A stretch of DNA of 64,000 bases, from the NCBI RefSeq assembly GCF_900163865.1, contig NZ_FUKU01000013.1:372001-436000 (forward strand), read 5' to 3'. The DNA is from Sphingobacterium sp. JB170. Lineage in GTDB: Bacteria > Bacteroidota > Bacteroidia > Sphingobacteriales > Sphingobacteriaceae. The translations under genes were made by a program, and so were the position numbers. Within the stretch, counting starts at the first letter, position 1, and each line of letters opens with the position of its first letter. Shown here piece by piece: positions 16,943 through 25,003 of this stretch. The notes beneath the pieces are model-generated. The model saw only the letters and a list, made by a program, of their open reading frames with translations, made no database searches and was not told the DNA's origin.

Positions 16943-17230
16943 CTACCTCCCTCTCGGGTGGGGCGTCTGGGACATATCCCGGCGGTCTTGCAAGTGTTCA
17001 AATACGGCATATTCCAACGTATCGACATCGGGGGATAGGTCAGCATTTGCGCCAAACAGTCCGTCCAGGATCTCCATGCACTCGGAGTCATTTAAGGTGT
17101 GATCCGCCCGGTAGTTCTGGTTGATGCTATCAACGGCAGGTCTGACGTCATCTATATGCCAGAGGGCGGTAGTACAATATCCCCGCCGCCCAAGTTCCTC
17201 TTTAAGTTCATTGTCGGTGTAATTCTCCAT
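16943..17230 (-). CDS. Small acidic protein of unknown function
   Basis: A 95-residue soluble acidic protein (MENYTDNELKEELGRRGYCT) with SINQNYRADHTLNDSECMEI and FGANADLSPDVDTLEYAVFE segments. It has no signal peptide or membrane segment. The C-terminus runs to the edge of the 56-bp repeat array. Composition and coding pattern look real. Its place in the mobilization region suggests an accessory role; no family recognised. Confidence 0.65.
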   Translation of the reverse strand: MENYTDNELKEELGRRGYCTTALWHIDDVRPAVDSINQNYRADHTLNDSECMEILDGLFGANADLSPDVDTLEYAVFEHLQDRRDMSQTPHPRGR

Positions 17231-17352
17231 TGCTAAAACAAATTTTGATTCTGTAAGATAAATGCACTGTCAGCCTATTGATGGGTTAGTCTATCCGGTA
17301 ACTGTTTGGCTTGCCGACCGGCAAAATGTCTTATTAATTGGCTACTTTTCTT

Positions 17353-17407
17353 GCCTATTGCTTGGTTTGCTAATCAGCCTATTGCTTGGCAAATCGGCTA
17401 CTTGGCT
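17353..17407. repeat. Outlying copy of the 56-bp repeat
   Basis: GCCTATTGCTTGGTTTGC followed by AATCAGCCTATTGCTTGGC and CGGCTACTTGGCTGG matches the array at 16646-16936. More degenerate traces extend back to about 17265 (CAGCCTATTGATGG, GTTTGGCTTGCC). The array therefore flanks the 95-residue gene on both sides, and this copy runs into the stop codon of the next gene. Confidence 0.7.
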
Positions 17408-17712
17408 GGTTCTGTCTCCGGCTCATCTTGGGCTGCGTGCATTCCGGTGTCGTGGGGAATGTTATACTTTTTCATTATCCGGACTTGTTCTGCTGTGACC
17501 TCGGCAATTATTTTTTTCACCGCTTTCAGCATTTCGCTTCTACCCCGGTTGTAGCCCTTGGCCCAGGTGGGGTAATCGCGGTAACAGTACATTGGATTGA
17601 AGGGATTGTGACAACCCGCCGCTATTTTCAGCAGTGTGTCGTACAGGTATCTTGTGGCGAAATAGATGGCGAGGATGAACAGGGCCATCTGCCAGGTGAT
17701 GATGATTTCCAT
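17398..17712 (-). CDS. Small membrane-anchored protein, unknown
   Basis: A 104-residue protein with an N-terminal membrane segment (IIITWQMALFILAIYFATRYLY within residues 3-25), a Cys/Tyr/Trp-rich middle (GCHNPFNPMYCYRDYPTWAKG) and a helical, acidic C-terminus. It ends at the outlying 56-bp repeat. No family recognised; it lies between the primase-like gene and the mob region and reads in the same direction. Confidence 0.65.
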   Translation of the reverse strand: MEIIITWQMALFILAIYFATRYLYDTLLKIAAGCHNPFNPMYCYRDYPTWAKGYNRGRSEMLKAVKKIIAEVTAEQVRIMKKYNIPHDTGMHAAQDEPETEPAK

Positions 17713-17767
17713 GGTGTTTGAATTTGATTGTATCGGTGGTTAAAAAATTGCACTTAATTATGTTGGC

Positions 17768-18748
17768 TCACCTGCGGTAGGTGGCCATGACCTTCTCATA
17801 GATGTGGTCTTCCTCCCAGGGGAGACGTTGGGGCGTGCGTGCCATGAGCATCTCGTTGTAGTCCTTGTACCCCTTATAGATATCGGAGCGGTCGAGGGTT
17901 TGTGGCAAAGCCTGCATCAATCTGTCGAGGGCCGCCTCGCCTGCTTTGTCGCGGTCGAAGTAGACATTGACTGTGGCAAAGGAGCTGGCCTTGTCTACTG
18001 CGGTATCCAGCAGGTTGACCGAGTTGAGGACGATGACCGTATCGGTGGCTTGGGGGTTGTCGCGGAGCCAGCTGAGGTAGTCCATGTAGCCCTCGAACAG
18101 GGAGAGGTTGTCGGGACTGCCGGGGATGAGGCTGATGGCCTTGCGGCCAAGGCAGGACTTGAAATCGCGGTCGCCGATCCTGTTGCGGAGTTCCCAGCCA
18201 CCGGCCTCATTCTGCCAGCCTGCGGAGAAGAATTGCCGTCCCTGTTTGGGGCCTCCGGTTATGCAATAGTACACTTCGCTGAGCCTGCCCTGGGCGGCTT
18301 CCCATATTCCGCGGCTTTGTAGGTAGCGGGTGATGGCCGGGTGGGTATCGAGTTCCTTTACGGTCTCGATCCGGTAATTGGCTATCCGGGTTGCCTGCTG
18401 GCGTGGGCGTTTCTGCCGACCGGGCTCCTGAGTTGAGGTTTGTACAGGCATCGCCATGATGGAGGTGATCTTCTCGAGAACCTCGGGAAAGGTAGCGGGA
18501 TGCCAGTAGGCCAACCCAAAGTCGATTACGTTGCCGCCCTTGATGCCGGATCGGTTCGGGCCACCATGGTCATACCATACGTCCATGTGTTCATTGACGC
18601 ACAGGGAGGGCGTCCTTTCCTCGCGTAGCATGCTGGTGTAAAAAAGTTCTTTGCCGGTTCTGTATGCCGGCTCATGGCCGAGCCGGGCGAGCAGGTCGAC
18701 CATCGGTACCTGATCCTTGATCTGTTCCGCATTTATTCGTATTGCCAT
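17768..18748 (-). CDS. Toprim-domain primase-like protein
   Basis: A 326-residue protein resembling the CHC2/Toprim primases of Bacteroidetes conjugative elements (TraP-like role). The N-terminal ~95 residues have the fold signature of a CHC2 domain (DQVPMVDLLARLGHEPAYR, ERTPSLCVNEHMDVWYDHG, GNVIDFGLAY), but the zinc-binding cysteines are mostly missing. A Toprim region follows, with LSLFEGYMDYLSW near residue 215 and VNVYFDRDKAGEAALDRL near residue 262. It probably primes complementary strand synthesis after transfer. Confidence 0.82.
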   Translation of the reverse strand: MAIRINAEQIKDQVPMVDLLARLGHEPAYRTGKELFYTSMLREERTPSLCVNEHMDVWYDHGGPNRSGIKGGNVIDFGLAYWHPATFPEVLEKITSIMAMPVQTSTQEPGRQKRPRQQATRIANYRIETVKELDTHPAITRYLQSRGIWEAAQGRLSEVYYCITGGPKQGRQFFSAGWQNEAGGWELRNRIGDRDFKSCLGRKAISLIPGSPDNLSLFEGYMDYLSWLRDNPQATDTVIVLNSVNLLDTAVDKASSFATVNVYFDRDKAGEAALDRLMQALPQTLDRSDIYKGYKDYNEMLMARTPQRLPWEEDHIYEKVMATYRR

Positions 18749-18838
18749 AAGCTGAGTGCTAAAGTGATTTGTTCAAGGCATCCTGAATCAAGTTCGGGAC
18801 GTCAGGGGCAGGTGTGACACCTCCCTATAAATAGCAAA

Positions 18839-18855
18839 GGGGGCTTTTGGCCCCC
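18839..18855. terminator. GC-rich hairpin
   Basis: GGGGGC, loop TTTTG, GCCCCC. The stem is perfect and sits between the radC-like gene and the primase-like gene, both minus strand. On the minus strand it is followed by a short T-containing stretch, so it could end the radC transcript. No long U tract on either side. Confidence 0.45.
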
Positions 18856-19076
18856 TCTGGTTATATGTTGTTGGTAATTGTATATCGTCTGTATGATATG
18901 TGATGACGTATCGCTACGCGAGCGGACGCTCTGTATATATACTGTGATCGGGAATACTCACGTGGGTAACTACATACCCGCCGAAACCGGCTGCCTATGG
19001 TTCATCGAAACCGGATTGATTTATCCGTTCGACTGCACTGTAATTCCCGGCGGACCGGGAACGCTTCTTCCCCCAA

Positions 19077-19168
19077 TGTCAAAGAACGTGTCCTTTATTG
19101 GGGTCAAAATTGGCAAGGTTGCGGATGGGGCTTTCCCAAGTTGGAAATGTTGGTATCGATTTTTTTAT
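19077..19168 (+). repeat. About 90-bp imperfect direct repeat, copy A
   Basis: Begins TGTCAAAGAACGTGTCCTTT and ends GGTATCGATTTTTTTAT. It matches 20417-20506 over about 90 bp with scattered substitutions and short indels. The copies flank the radC-like gene. The indels break any shared reading frame, which argues against coding. Confidence 0.75.
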
Positions 19169-19392
19169 ACAGGAAAAGAGGTGTTCAACGATGGGATTTC
19201 AACGGTTTGTTAGCGGTAAATTGGTAGGTTTTGGTGCTTACGGGACAGCATGGAGCAAAACCATCCCATTATTTCGCTTTATTTTGGATTTCCAGAATAA
19301 TGGGGACGGGATTATATACCAATATGGAAAAGTTGGTAAGGATTTATTTTCGTAAAAAAAGTTGTACTATGATCGTATAGCAAAGAAAGGGG

Positions 19393-19863
19393 TTAAAGCA
19401 ACCCCTCATCCTGAAACGAAAAATATCCATCGGTCGTGACAATAATGTGATCAAGTATCCGGATCTCCAAAATCTGCCCAGCCATCACGATCTTCTTGGT
19501 GATTTCCTTGTCCGCATTGCTGGGCTGCAAGTTGCCGGACGGATGGTTGTGTGCAAGTATCACGCCCGTTGCATTCGCTTTGAGTGCTGCTGTCATGATG
19601 AGCTTGATGTCTACGTATGTAGCGGCTACTCCACCTGTGCAGATTTCGCAGACACCGAGTATCCTATTGGCGGTGGTGACCAGCAAGACCTTGAACTGCT
19701 CGACAAATTCGATTCGATCCTCATCCCAGCTTTCCAACAATGCCTGATAGGCTAATCTTGACGAGTTGACCTTCGGCCTCATAGATGGCTTTACATTGGT
19801 TTTGTAAACATGCTGTACCTCGGCTACGGTGTGCATTGCTTGTGCTGTGCTGTTCGCTTCCAT
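19393..19863 (-). CDS. RadC/JAMM-domain protein
   Basis: A 156-residue protein with the JAMM metalloprotease-like motif ILAHNHPSGNLQPSNAD near residues 100-116, then ITKKIVMAGQILEIRILDHI. It lacks the N-terminal HhH part of full-length RadC, as is usual for the short RadC-like proteins on conjugative elements. Exact function is not established; anti-restriction or DNA-processing roles during transfer are proposed for this group. It is isolated by non-coding DNA on both sides. Confidence 0.9.
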   Translation of the reverse strand: MEANSTAQAMHTVAEVQHVYKTNVKPSMRPKVNSSRLAYQALLESWDEDRIEFVEQFKVLLVTTANRILGVCEICTGGVAATYVDIKLIMTAALKANATGVILAHNHPSGNLQPSNADKEITKKIVMAGQILEIRILDHIIVTTDGYFSFQDEGLL

Positions 19864-20416
19864 AATCTAATTTTTTGAAGTTTTTGAAAAGAATTAATTA
19901 TGGTGCTTCGCGCGGGCATTGGTGAGCAAGTCCAAAAAGCAACGGAATAAATGAAAGGTTACGGGGTGGCTCGTGTTTATGCCGGAATTTTTTGGAACGT
20001 CTCGAAGCCAATGCCCGAAATTGGTGCCGGAATTAAGGTTTTCGGGCAAAAAGAGAAGATCCTGATCGGTTCAAACTGCCATCCGCCCGGTGCACCACGG
20101 TACCGGGTCAGATACGCCGCCGGTTCTTCGATGAATAGCTTTGTGTCGGTATCCTTCCGGTATGCACGGTGTATCGACCCGACAATGGAAACCAGCAGTA
20201 CAGGGGAGTAAATGGACGGGAAGGCCAACCCGTAACGACGGGTGAAGTCAATATTTCCCCTGGATGGAATTTGCGATGACGAAAAACGATAAATAGGGCG
20301 TCAGTAGGAAAAGGCGAACGCCATAGGTGGCATGGAAACGGAGTTTTTCAAGACCGAAAGCTTTAAAGAATTGAAACGGATAGTATCAGGCCACGCAATT
20401 AGCGGTTTTCCCTTCA

Positions 20417-20506
20417 TGTCAAAGAACGCGTCGTTTATGGGATCAAAGTTGGTAAGGGTATGGACAGGCTTTCCTAAGATGCAAATGTTGGTGTCGATTT
20501 ATTTAG
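20417..20506 (+). repeat. About 90-bp imperfect direct repeat, copy B
   Basis: Begins TGTCAAAGAACGCGTCGTTT and ends GGTGTCGATTTATTTAG. Partner of 19077-19168 on the far side of the radC-like gene. Confidence 0.75.
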
Positions 20507-20626
20507 TAGTGATTATATCGTCGGACGCACTGAGAAAATGGATGGTGAGCCGTACAATTTTAGGGGTGCAGGGTTAGGGTGTCAGGTTCTGGCTTTTAGG
20601 GCCAAAAGGGATGTTCCGCCCCCGTA

Positions 20627-20653
20627 ATGCCGGATTTTTGGGATTTCCGGCAT
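20627..20653. terminator. Inverted repeat downstream of rteC
   Basis: ATGCCGGA and TCCGGCAT pair perfectly over an 11-base loop, about 70 bp beyond the rteC stop in its direction of transcription. It may terminate the rteC transcript, though no U tract follows. Confidence 0.4.
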
Positions 20654-20721
20654 GTTGGGTATTAGATTTATACCGTTCAGGGCATGTTGGTGTGTTTTTT
20701 TCGGTTGGTAGTGGTCTATTG

Positions 20722-21603
20722 TTATTCGGTTTTTGGTCGCTTTTTCTTTGGTTTATACTTCAGTGATTCTTCGATGTGCCTGCGGATGGCCTCTCGCATC
20801 TCGTCCAGGAACTTTGTGTAGCTGACGGTCTTTCGCCTGCGGATATCAATGAACATCCGGTATGCCTGCGCCAGGTCGACGTGAAGGCTTTCCTCCAGCC
20901 ATTCGATGATGTCGGCAATCTCTGCCTTTCCCCCATTGATCCGGTGGGTGTAATAGATGCCGTAGGCGATCTCGATCAGCTCGACCTTGTCCCCCGACCA
21001 CCAGCGCTTCTTGGCTCCCATCATTTCGGACATAAATGCGCTGTCCGCTTGCTGGTATAAGAAGCGCACACGCCGTATGATCGCATCGCGCAACATTTCG
21101 TATGCCCGAAATTTGGCAAACAGGTAACCGAGGTTGGTGGAAAAGCCGCCCTGATCGTGCCGATCTTCCTGTCCCGGAGGGAAATCGGTCTTGTTCCGAG
21201 TTAAGAAAAAATCTTCATCCATTGCGTCTTCGTCGGCGAGGTAATACTGGTATTGGAAAGCATACCTGCGGAAGAACCGGTTGATGACTCCCAATTCGTC
21301 CGTGTAATAATCGCGGATTTCCTGATCGGTTCCGACCGGAACGCCGACCAGGATGTGGTGCATCTCAATTACGTAGATGTGCCAGCAATGGATATGCGGC
21401 TTCTGGTACTTGAAGAAGTTAATCTCCGCCTCGTCGTTGGAAAATTGGTGCTCACGTACCAGTTCCCTTAACTGGCCAAGAGCCGAAACTGTACAATGGA
21501 GCGATTCATTCAGGTTCTGTACATGGTCTTTGACCGATCCGTTGATAGCATCCAGCTGCTCCAGCATGCCGGAATACAGCTCTTCCACATGGCTTGTTAA
21601 CAT
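20722..21603 (-). CDS. rteC: RteC, conjugative transposon regulator
   Basis: A 293-residue soluble protein matching RteC of CTnDOT-type elements: helical N-terminus (EELYSGMLEQLDAI), EINFFKYQKPHIHCWHIYVI, YYTDELGVINRFFRRYAFQYQYY, WSGDKVELIEIAYGIYYTH, and a C-terminal winged-helix-like part ending in a Lys-rich tail. In CTnDOT, RteC activates the excision operon. Here it marks the transfer module as CTnDOT-related, although int, xis and exc genes are not in the window. Confidence 0.92.
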   Translation of the reverse strand: MLTSHVEELYSGMLEQLDAINGSVKDHVQNLNESLHCTVSALGQLRELVREHQFSNDEAEINFFKYQKPHIHCWHIYVIEMHHILVGVPVGTDQEIRDYYTDELGVINRFFRRYAFQYQYYLADEDAMDEDFFLTRNKTDFPPGQEDRHDQGGFSTNLGYLFAKFRAYEMLRDAIIRRVRFLYQQADSAFMSEMMGAKKRWWSGDKVELIEIAYGIYYTHRINGGKAEIADIIEWLEESLHVDLAQAYRMFIDIRRRKTVSYTKFLDEMREAIRRHIEESLKYKPKKKRPKTE

Positions 21604-21964
21604 AGTCCGATGATTTGATGTATTCCCCGAGCCGTTGTATGCCGGGGGAATATCAAAGGTCGGATGCTTAGGGAAAGGTACGTATAGCAGGTTTCACGTA
21701 TCCTTATACGCCTCAATTGCGTATTTTAACATTAATTCAACATTAAATTTAAGTCAATAGTGTGTATTTGCCGCTCAGGTCTTTGTATGAAAACAATCAG
21801 GAGCAGCAGGATGATGTATCCCGATTGTAATGCATACTCACGCGAGCCGGATGTACCTGTACAAAGACAGGAACCCAGCGGTCGGTCCGCCGTATCCTTC
21901 CTGATTTTAGCTGCTCAGGTATTTTATAACATTATTGTCATAATTCAGTATAAGTCGTTACATT

Positions 21965-21983
21965 ATTTATAATCATTCTAAAT
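21965..21983 (+). promoter_or_regulatory. Fur-box-like palindrome upstream of operon 22135-25724
   Basis: ATTTATAATCATTCTAAAT is a 9-1-9 inverted repeat with eight of nine positions matching. TATCTTCG a few bases downstream resembles the Bacteroidetes -7 element TAnnTTTG, so transcription may start near 22003. Similar palindromes occur at 44024 and 52722 in this window. Iron control by Fur is inferred. Confidence 0.55.
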
Positions 21984-22033
21984 AAAATATATCTTCGTTG
22001 CAAATAAGGACGACACTTATTGTTTAGATAAGC

Positions 22034-22074
22034 CCTGTTTACCTGCATACCATCGCGTATGCAGGTAAGACAGG
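22034..22074 (+). promoter_or_regulatory. Strong leader hairpin before the methyltransferase operon
   Basis: CCTGTTTACCTGCATAC pairs with GTATGCAGGTAAGACAGG over a six-base loop, giving a 17-bp stem with one bulge. It ends 60 bp before the start codon at 22135 and would lie in the 5' leader if transcription starts near 22003. No U tract follows, so a plain terminator is unlikely. Confidence 0.55.
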
Positions 22075-22134
22075 CACAAGTCTGAATCTGTAGGATGGAC
22101 AATTTAAACTGTATAATTTTCAAAAAACCCGCTT

Positions 22135-22761
22135 ATGGACAATTCATGGATGGACAGATGGAACGCACGTTATAGCGAAGCGGGATACGCTTATGGAACC
22201 GGGCCCAATGATTTCCTGAGGCAATCGCTTTCCGCTATCAGGGATAAAGGAAAAATCCTGTTCCCGGCGGATGGCGAGGGCAGGAATTCCGTGTATGCGG
22301 CAACTTCAGGTTGGGATGCATATGCTTTTGATATCAGTGAAGCCGGCAAAAAGAAAGCGCTGAAACTTGCCGGTGAGCATAATGTTTCCCTGGATTACCG
22401 GCTTGGTGATCTGCCGACATTGGGTTTCAGACCCGGCCAGTTTGACGCGATTGCTTTGGTCTTTGCACATTTTCCGGCCTCCATCAAGAACGAATACCAT
22501 AAGAGGCTGGTCGATTTGCTCAAGCCGGGGGGGCATGTCATTTTCGAGGCGTTCAGCAAAAACCATCTTGTATACCGCAGGCGGAATCCTGCTGTCGGTG
22601 GTCCCACTGATCTGGAAAGTCTGTTCTCCATTGAAGAATTGGAATCGGATTTCCAGGGGTTTGAGTTTTTAAGCATCCAGGAAATGGAAATAGAACTGAA
22701 AGAAGGGCGCTACCATATCGGTAAAGGGAGCGTGATACGCTTTTTGGCGTGTAAAATATAA
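22135..22761 (+). CDS. Class I SAM-dependent methyltransferase
   Basis: A 208-residue cytoplasmic protein. The SAM-binding region reads KILFPADGEGRNSVYAA (near residues 41-57), a variant of the usual ExGxG loop, followed by FDISEAGKKKALKLA, and FDAIALVFAHFPAS at the motif IV position. Resembles the tellurite/thiopurine-type small methyltransferases. First gene of a plus-strand operon with a MATE exporter and a siderophore-interacting protein; the substrate is unknown. Confidence 0.85.
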   Translation: MDNSWMDRWNARYSEAGYAYGTGPNDFLRQSLSAIRDKGKILFPADGEGRNSVYAATSGWDAYAFDISEAGKKKALKLAGEHNVSLDYRLGDLPTLGFRPGQFDAIALVFAHFPASIKNEYHKRLVDLLKPGGHVIFEAFSKNHLVYRRRNPAVGGPTDLESLFSIEELESDFQGFEFLSIQEMEIELKEGRYHIGKGSVIRFLACKI

Positions 22762-22827
22762 AATAGCTACAATGGATAATCGAAGACGGGCAGAAGAGGT
22801 TTTAAACCACAAAATATCGGAAGATAG

Positions 22828-24201
22828 ATGGACAACCAAAAACAGATCATACTGAACGAACGGCTGCCAAAGGTGATGTGGCAACTGGCCTGGCCCGCCG
22901 TGGTGGCCATGGTGCTGTATGGAATGAACAATTTCCTGGACGGGATTTTTGTAGGCCATCTTATCAACAACACGGCACTGGCCGCGGTGGGCGTTGCCTA
23001 TCCGCTGGCCCAATTTGCCCAAGGATTCGGGTCGCTGATCGGTACCGGTATCGGCTCGGCTATCAGCATCTGGATCGGTGCCAATGAAAAGGAGAAGCTG
23101 GAAAAGGCTTTCGGTACGGTCAATTACCTGACACTTTTGTTTTCCATCCTGATCACCGTGCCCTGCTACATCTTTGCCGAAAAACTGGTGTATATGATGG
23201 GCGGGCGCGGAGAGATCCTGGCCTTGGGCACCGAATATTTCCGGGCAACGATCCTGGGCAGTTTCTTCTGGATACACGGGTTGGCGTTGAACATGATCAT
23301 ACGGGCCGAAGGGAGGATGAAAACCGCTGCCTGGATGATTGCTGCCGGACTGGCGGTGGACCTCGCGCTTAAGCCGGTGTTCATCCACACATTTGGATGG
23401 GGTGTTGCGGGAGCTGCCTGGGCGACCAATATCTCCATGGTCATTTACACGCTGTTGGGGATATGGTATTATGCGGGCGGTAGGTCCTCTTTCAAGACCC
23501 GATTCTGGTCACTCAAAAGAGACGCCTCTATCCTGAAGGAGACGATATCATTGGGGATGCCCGGCTTCATCATGATGGTGATGATCGTTATCCAGAACAT
23601 CGTTGTATTCAATGCACTGGCCAGATACGGCAATGAAATGGACATCACTTTTTTCACGGCGGTCAATCGTTTCTACATTTTGCTGAATACCCCGTTATGG
23701 GGGTTGATGCGGGCATTGCAGCCCGTTTCCGGCATGAACTACGGGGCGGGCAACTACGGCCGGAGTATAGGTGCTTACCGTATGTTTTCCTTCACCGGAC
23801 TTGCGATCCTATTGCCTTTCTGGCTGTTTGTGATGTGCTATCCTTCGGGTGTGATGTCGGTCATGATTCCCGGCATGGTATTCTCCGCAGAGCAGCTGAT
23901 GGATTTCCGTATCTATATGAGTGTCCTGTTGGCGCTGCCTTTCGTTTTTATGGCCATGGTCTGGTTCCCGTCCATAGAAGATGCCAAACCGGCAACCGTA
24001 ATCAGTATACTCAGGCAAATGGTATTTTATATACCGGTACTTATCGTAATTCCCCAATTTTTTGGCGTCCGCAGCATTTATACGGCAAGCGCCATTATCG
24101 ATTGGATCGTTTTCGGAATGGTCATCTATGCTGTCCGGAAAAGTGGCAATAGGTTAACGATGATGAAGAAAGAGCGGCCGTTGGCGGTACAAACCGATTG
24201 A
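22828..24201 (+). CDS. MATE-family efflux transporter
   Basis: A 457-residue integral membrane protein with about 12 hydrophobic segments and the two-halved MATE layout (LPKVMWQLAWPAVVAMVLYG in the first half, ISLGMPGFIMMVMIVIQNIV in the second; PVSGMNYGAGNYGR between helices in the second half). It exports organic compounds with Na+ or H+ exchange. Beside a siderophore-interacting flavoreductase and a Fur-like box, siderophore export is a plausible but unproven role. Confidence 0.92.
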   Translation: MDNQKQIILNERLPKVMWQLAWPAVVAMVLYGMNNFLDGIFVGHLINNTALAAVGVAYPLAQFAQGFGSLIGTGIGSAISIWIGANEKEKLEKAFGTVNYLTLLFSILITVPCYIFAEKLVYMMGGRGEILALGTEYFRATILGSFFWIHGLALNMIIRAEGRMKTAAWMIAAGLAVDLALKPVFIHTFGWGVAGAAWATNISMVIYTLLGIWYYAGGRSSFKTRFWSLKRDASILKETISLGMPGFIMMVMIVIQNIVVFNALARYGNEMDITFFTAVNRFYILLNTPLWGLMRALQPVSGMNYGAGNYGRSIGAYRMFSFTGLAILLPFWLFVMCYPSGVMSVMIPGMVFSAEQLMDFRIYMSVLLALPFVFMAMVWFPSIEDAKPATVISILRQMVFYIPVLIVIPQFFGVRSIYTASAIIDWIVFGMVIYAVRKSGNRLTMMKKERPLAVQTD

Positions 24202-24250
24202 ATGGCGACAATGAAATAAAAAATGAAAAGTGATTTAAAAGATCGGGAAT

Positions 24251-25003
24251 ATGAAACAGGCGACAAAAATAAAATGGGCATTTGCGGCTGCGATAGCGGT
24301 TTCTGTCTGCTGGCTGGTAGGCGATATAGCCGTCGTCGGCTTTGAACCCCGTCCCGGCGATTATCCGTTGTTCTCGAAAGACTATGCAGATAAAGTGGAT
24401 GTGGACATGGCCGTGCATATGCTTAAGGGTTCAACCGGCAGGTTGATGTTCGGTGCATTGATCGGGGCCTTGACAGGGCCCCTGCTGTTAGCTGCAATGT
24501 GGCTGGTGCGCCAATTCTTTGCCGAAACAAAGAAATGGTATGCCGTACTGACGTATTATATCCTTTTGGCAGGAGCGGTACTCTCGCCTGCGGCACACGC
24601 GGCTTTCTTTTATGTGGGCGAAATCCATAAAGCTATTTACCATACCGACAAAATGGTCCATCCTTACTTGATCGGTACGGCAAACGGTTTTGTGCAAATG
24701 CTTACGATATTGTGGGGAACCGCCATCTTCGTCCTGGCTGTTGGCTGGTTGGCTTTCGCTGTCTGCATAGCGCTAAGGAAAACACTGTTGCCGCGATGGT
24801 TCGCCATCTTCACGCCTGTTGCCCTGACATTGATCATCATTCCCATAAAGAACGTACTGCCTGCGCCTTATTCCGGCTGGGTGGGCGGTGCTGTGTTCAA
24901 TATTGCCTACCTGGTTTTCTTTCTGTTATTACTTATGCTGTTCAGGAAGAAACCCCTGGCTTTAAATCAAAAACAATCTGAAAAAATAATTAACAATGCC
25001 TAA
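24251..25003 (+). CDS. Polytopic membrane protein, DUF6796-like
   Basis: A 250-residue protein with six or so hydrophobic segments, starting WAFAAAIAVSVCWLVGDIAV and ending ...FLLLLMLFRKK. Segments such as FEPRPGDYPLFSKDY and GEIHKAIYHTDKMVHPYL face out of the membrane. I recall the DUF6796 family for this kind of protein but cannot verify it. It overlaps the next gene by 8 bp, so the two are coupled. Confidence 0.7.
   Translation: MKQATKIKWAFAAAIAVSVCWLVGDIAVVGFEPRPGDYPLFSKDYADKVDVDMAVHMLKGSTGRLMFGALIGALTGPLLLAAMWLVRQFFAETKKWYAVLTYYILLAGAVLSPAAHAAFFYVGEIHKAIYHTDKMVHPYLIGTANGFVQMLTILWGTAIFVLAVGWLAFAVCIALRKTLLPRWFAIFTPVALTLIIIPIKNVLPAPYSGWVGGAVFNIAYLVFFLLLLMLFRKKPLALNQKQSEKIINNA

Larger units (their letters stand above)
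18749..19392. other. Non-coding interval with inverted repeats
   Basis: I see no convincing gene. It holds a 6-1-6 palindrome AGGTGTGACACCT (18810-18822), a terminator-like hairpin at 18839-18855, a direct-repeat copy at 19077-19168, and inverted repeat CCCATTATT (19265-19273) / AATAATGGG (19296-19304). Confidence 0.6.
19864..20721. other. Long non-coding interval between radC and rteC
   Basis: About 860 bp without a convincing gene. Frames at 19951-20211 (+) and 19977-20228 (-) are open but lack family features. The interval holds direct-repeat copy B (20417-20506) and an inverted repeat at 20627-20653. It could hold regulatory DNA acting under RteC control. Confidence 0.5.

Noticed and set aside
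16669-17124. Plus-strand frames with hydrophobic repeats in the 56-bp array
   Set aside because: All three frames are open because the repeat has no stop codons. The products are only repeat translations (LLGLPF, LSLGYL and the like) without start context.
19951-20228. Overlapping frames on both strands between radC and rteC
   Set aside because: Neither has a family signature, signal or plausible coupling, and they overlap each other entirely. I keep the interval as non-coding.
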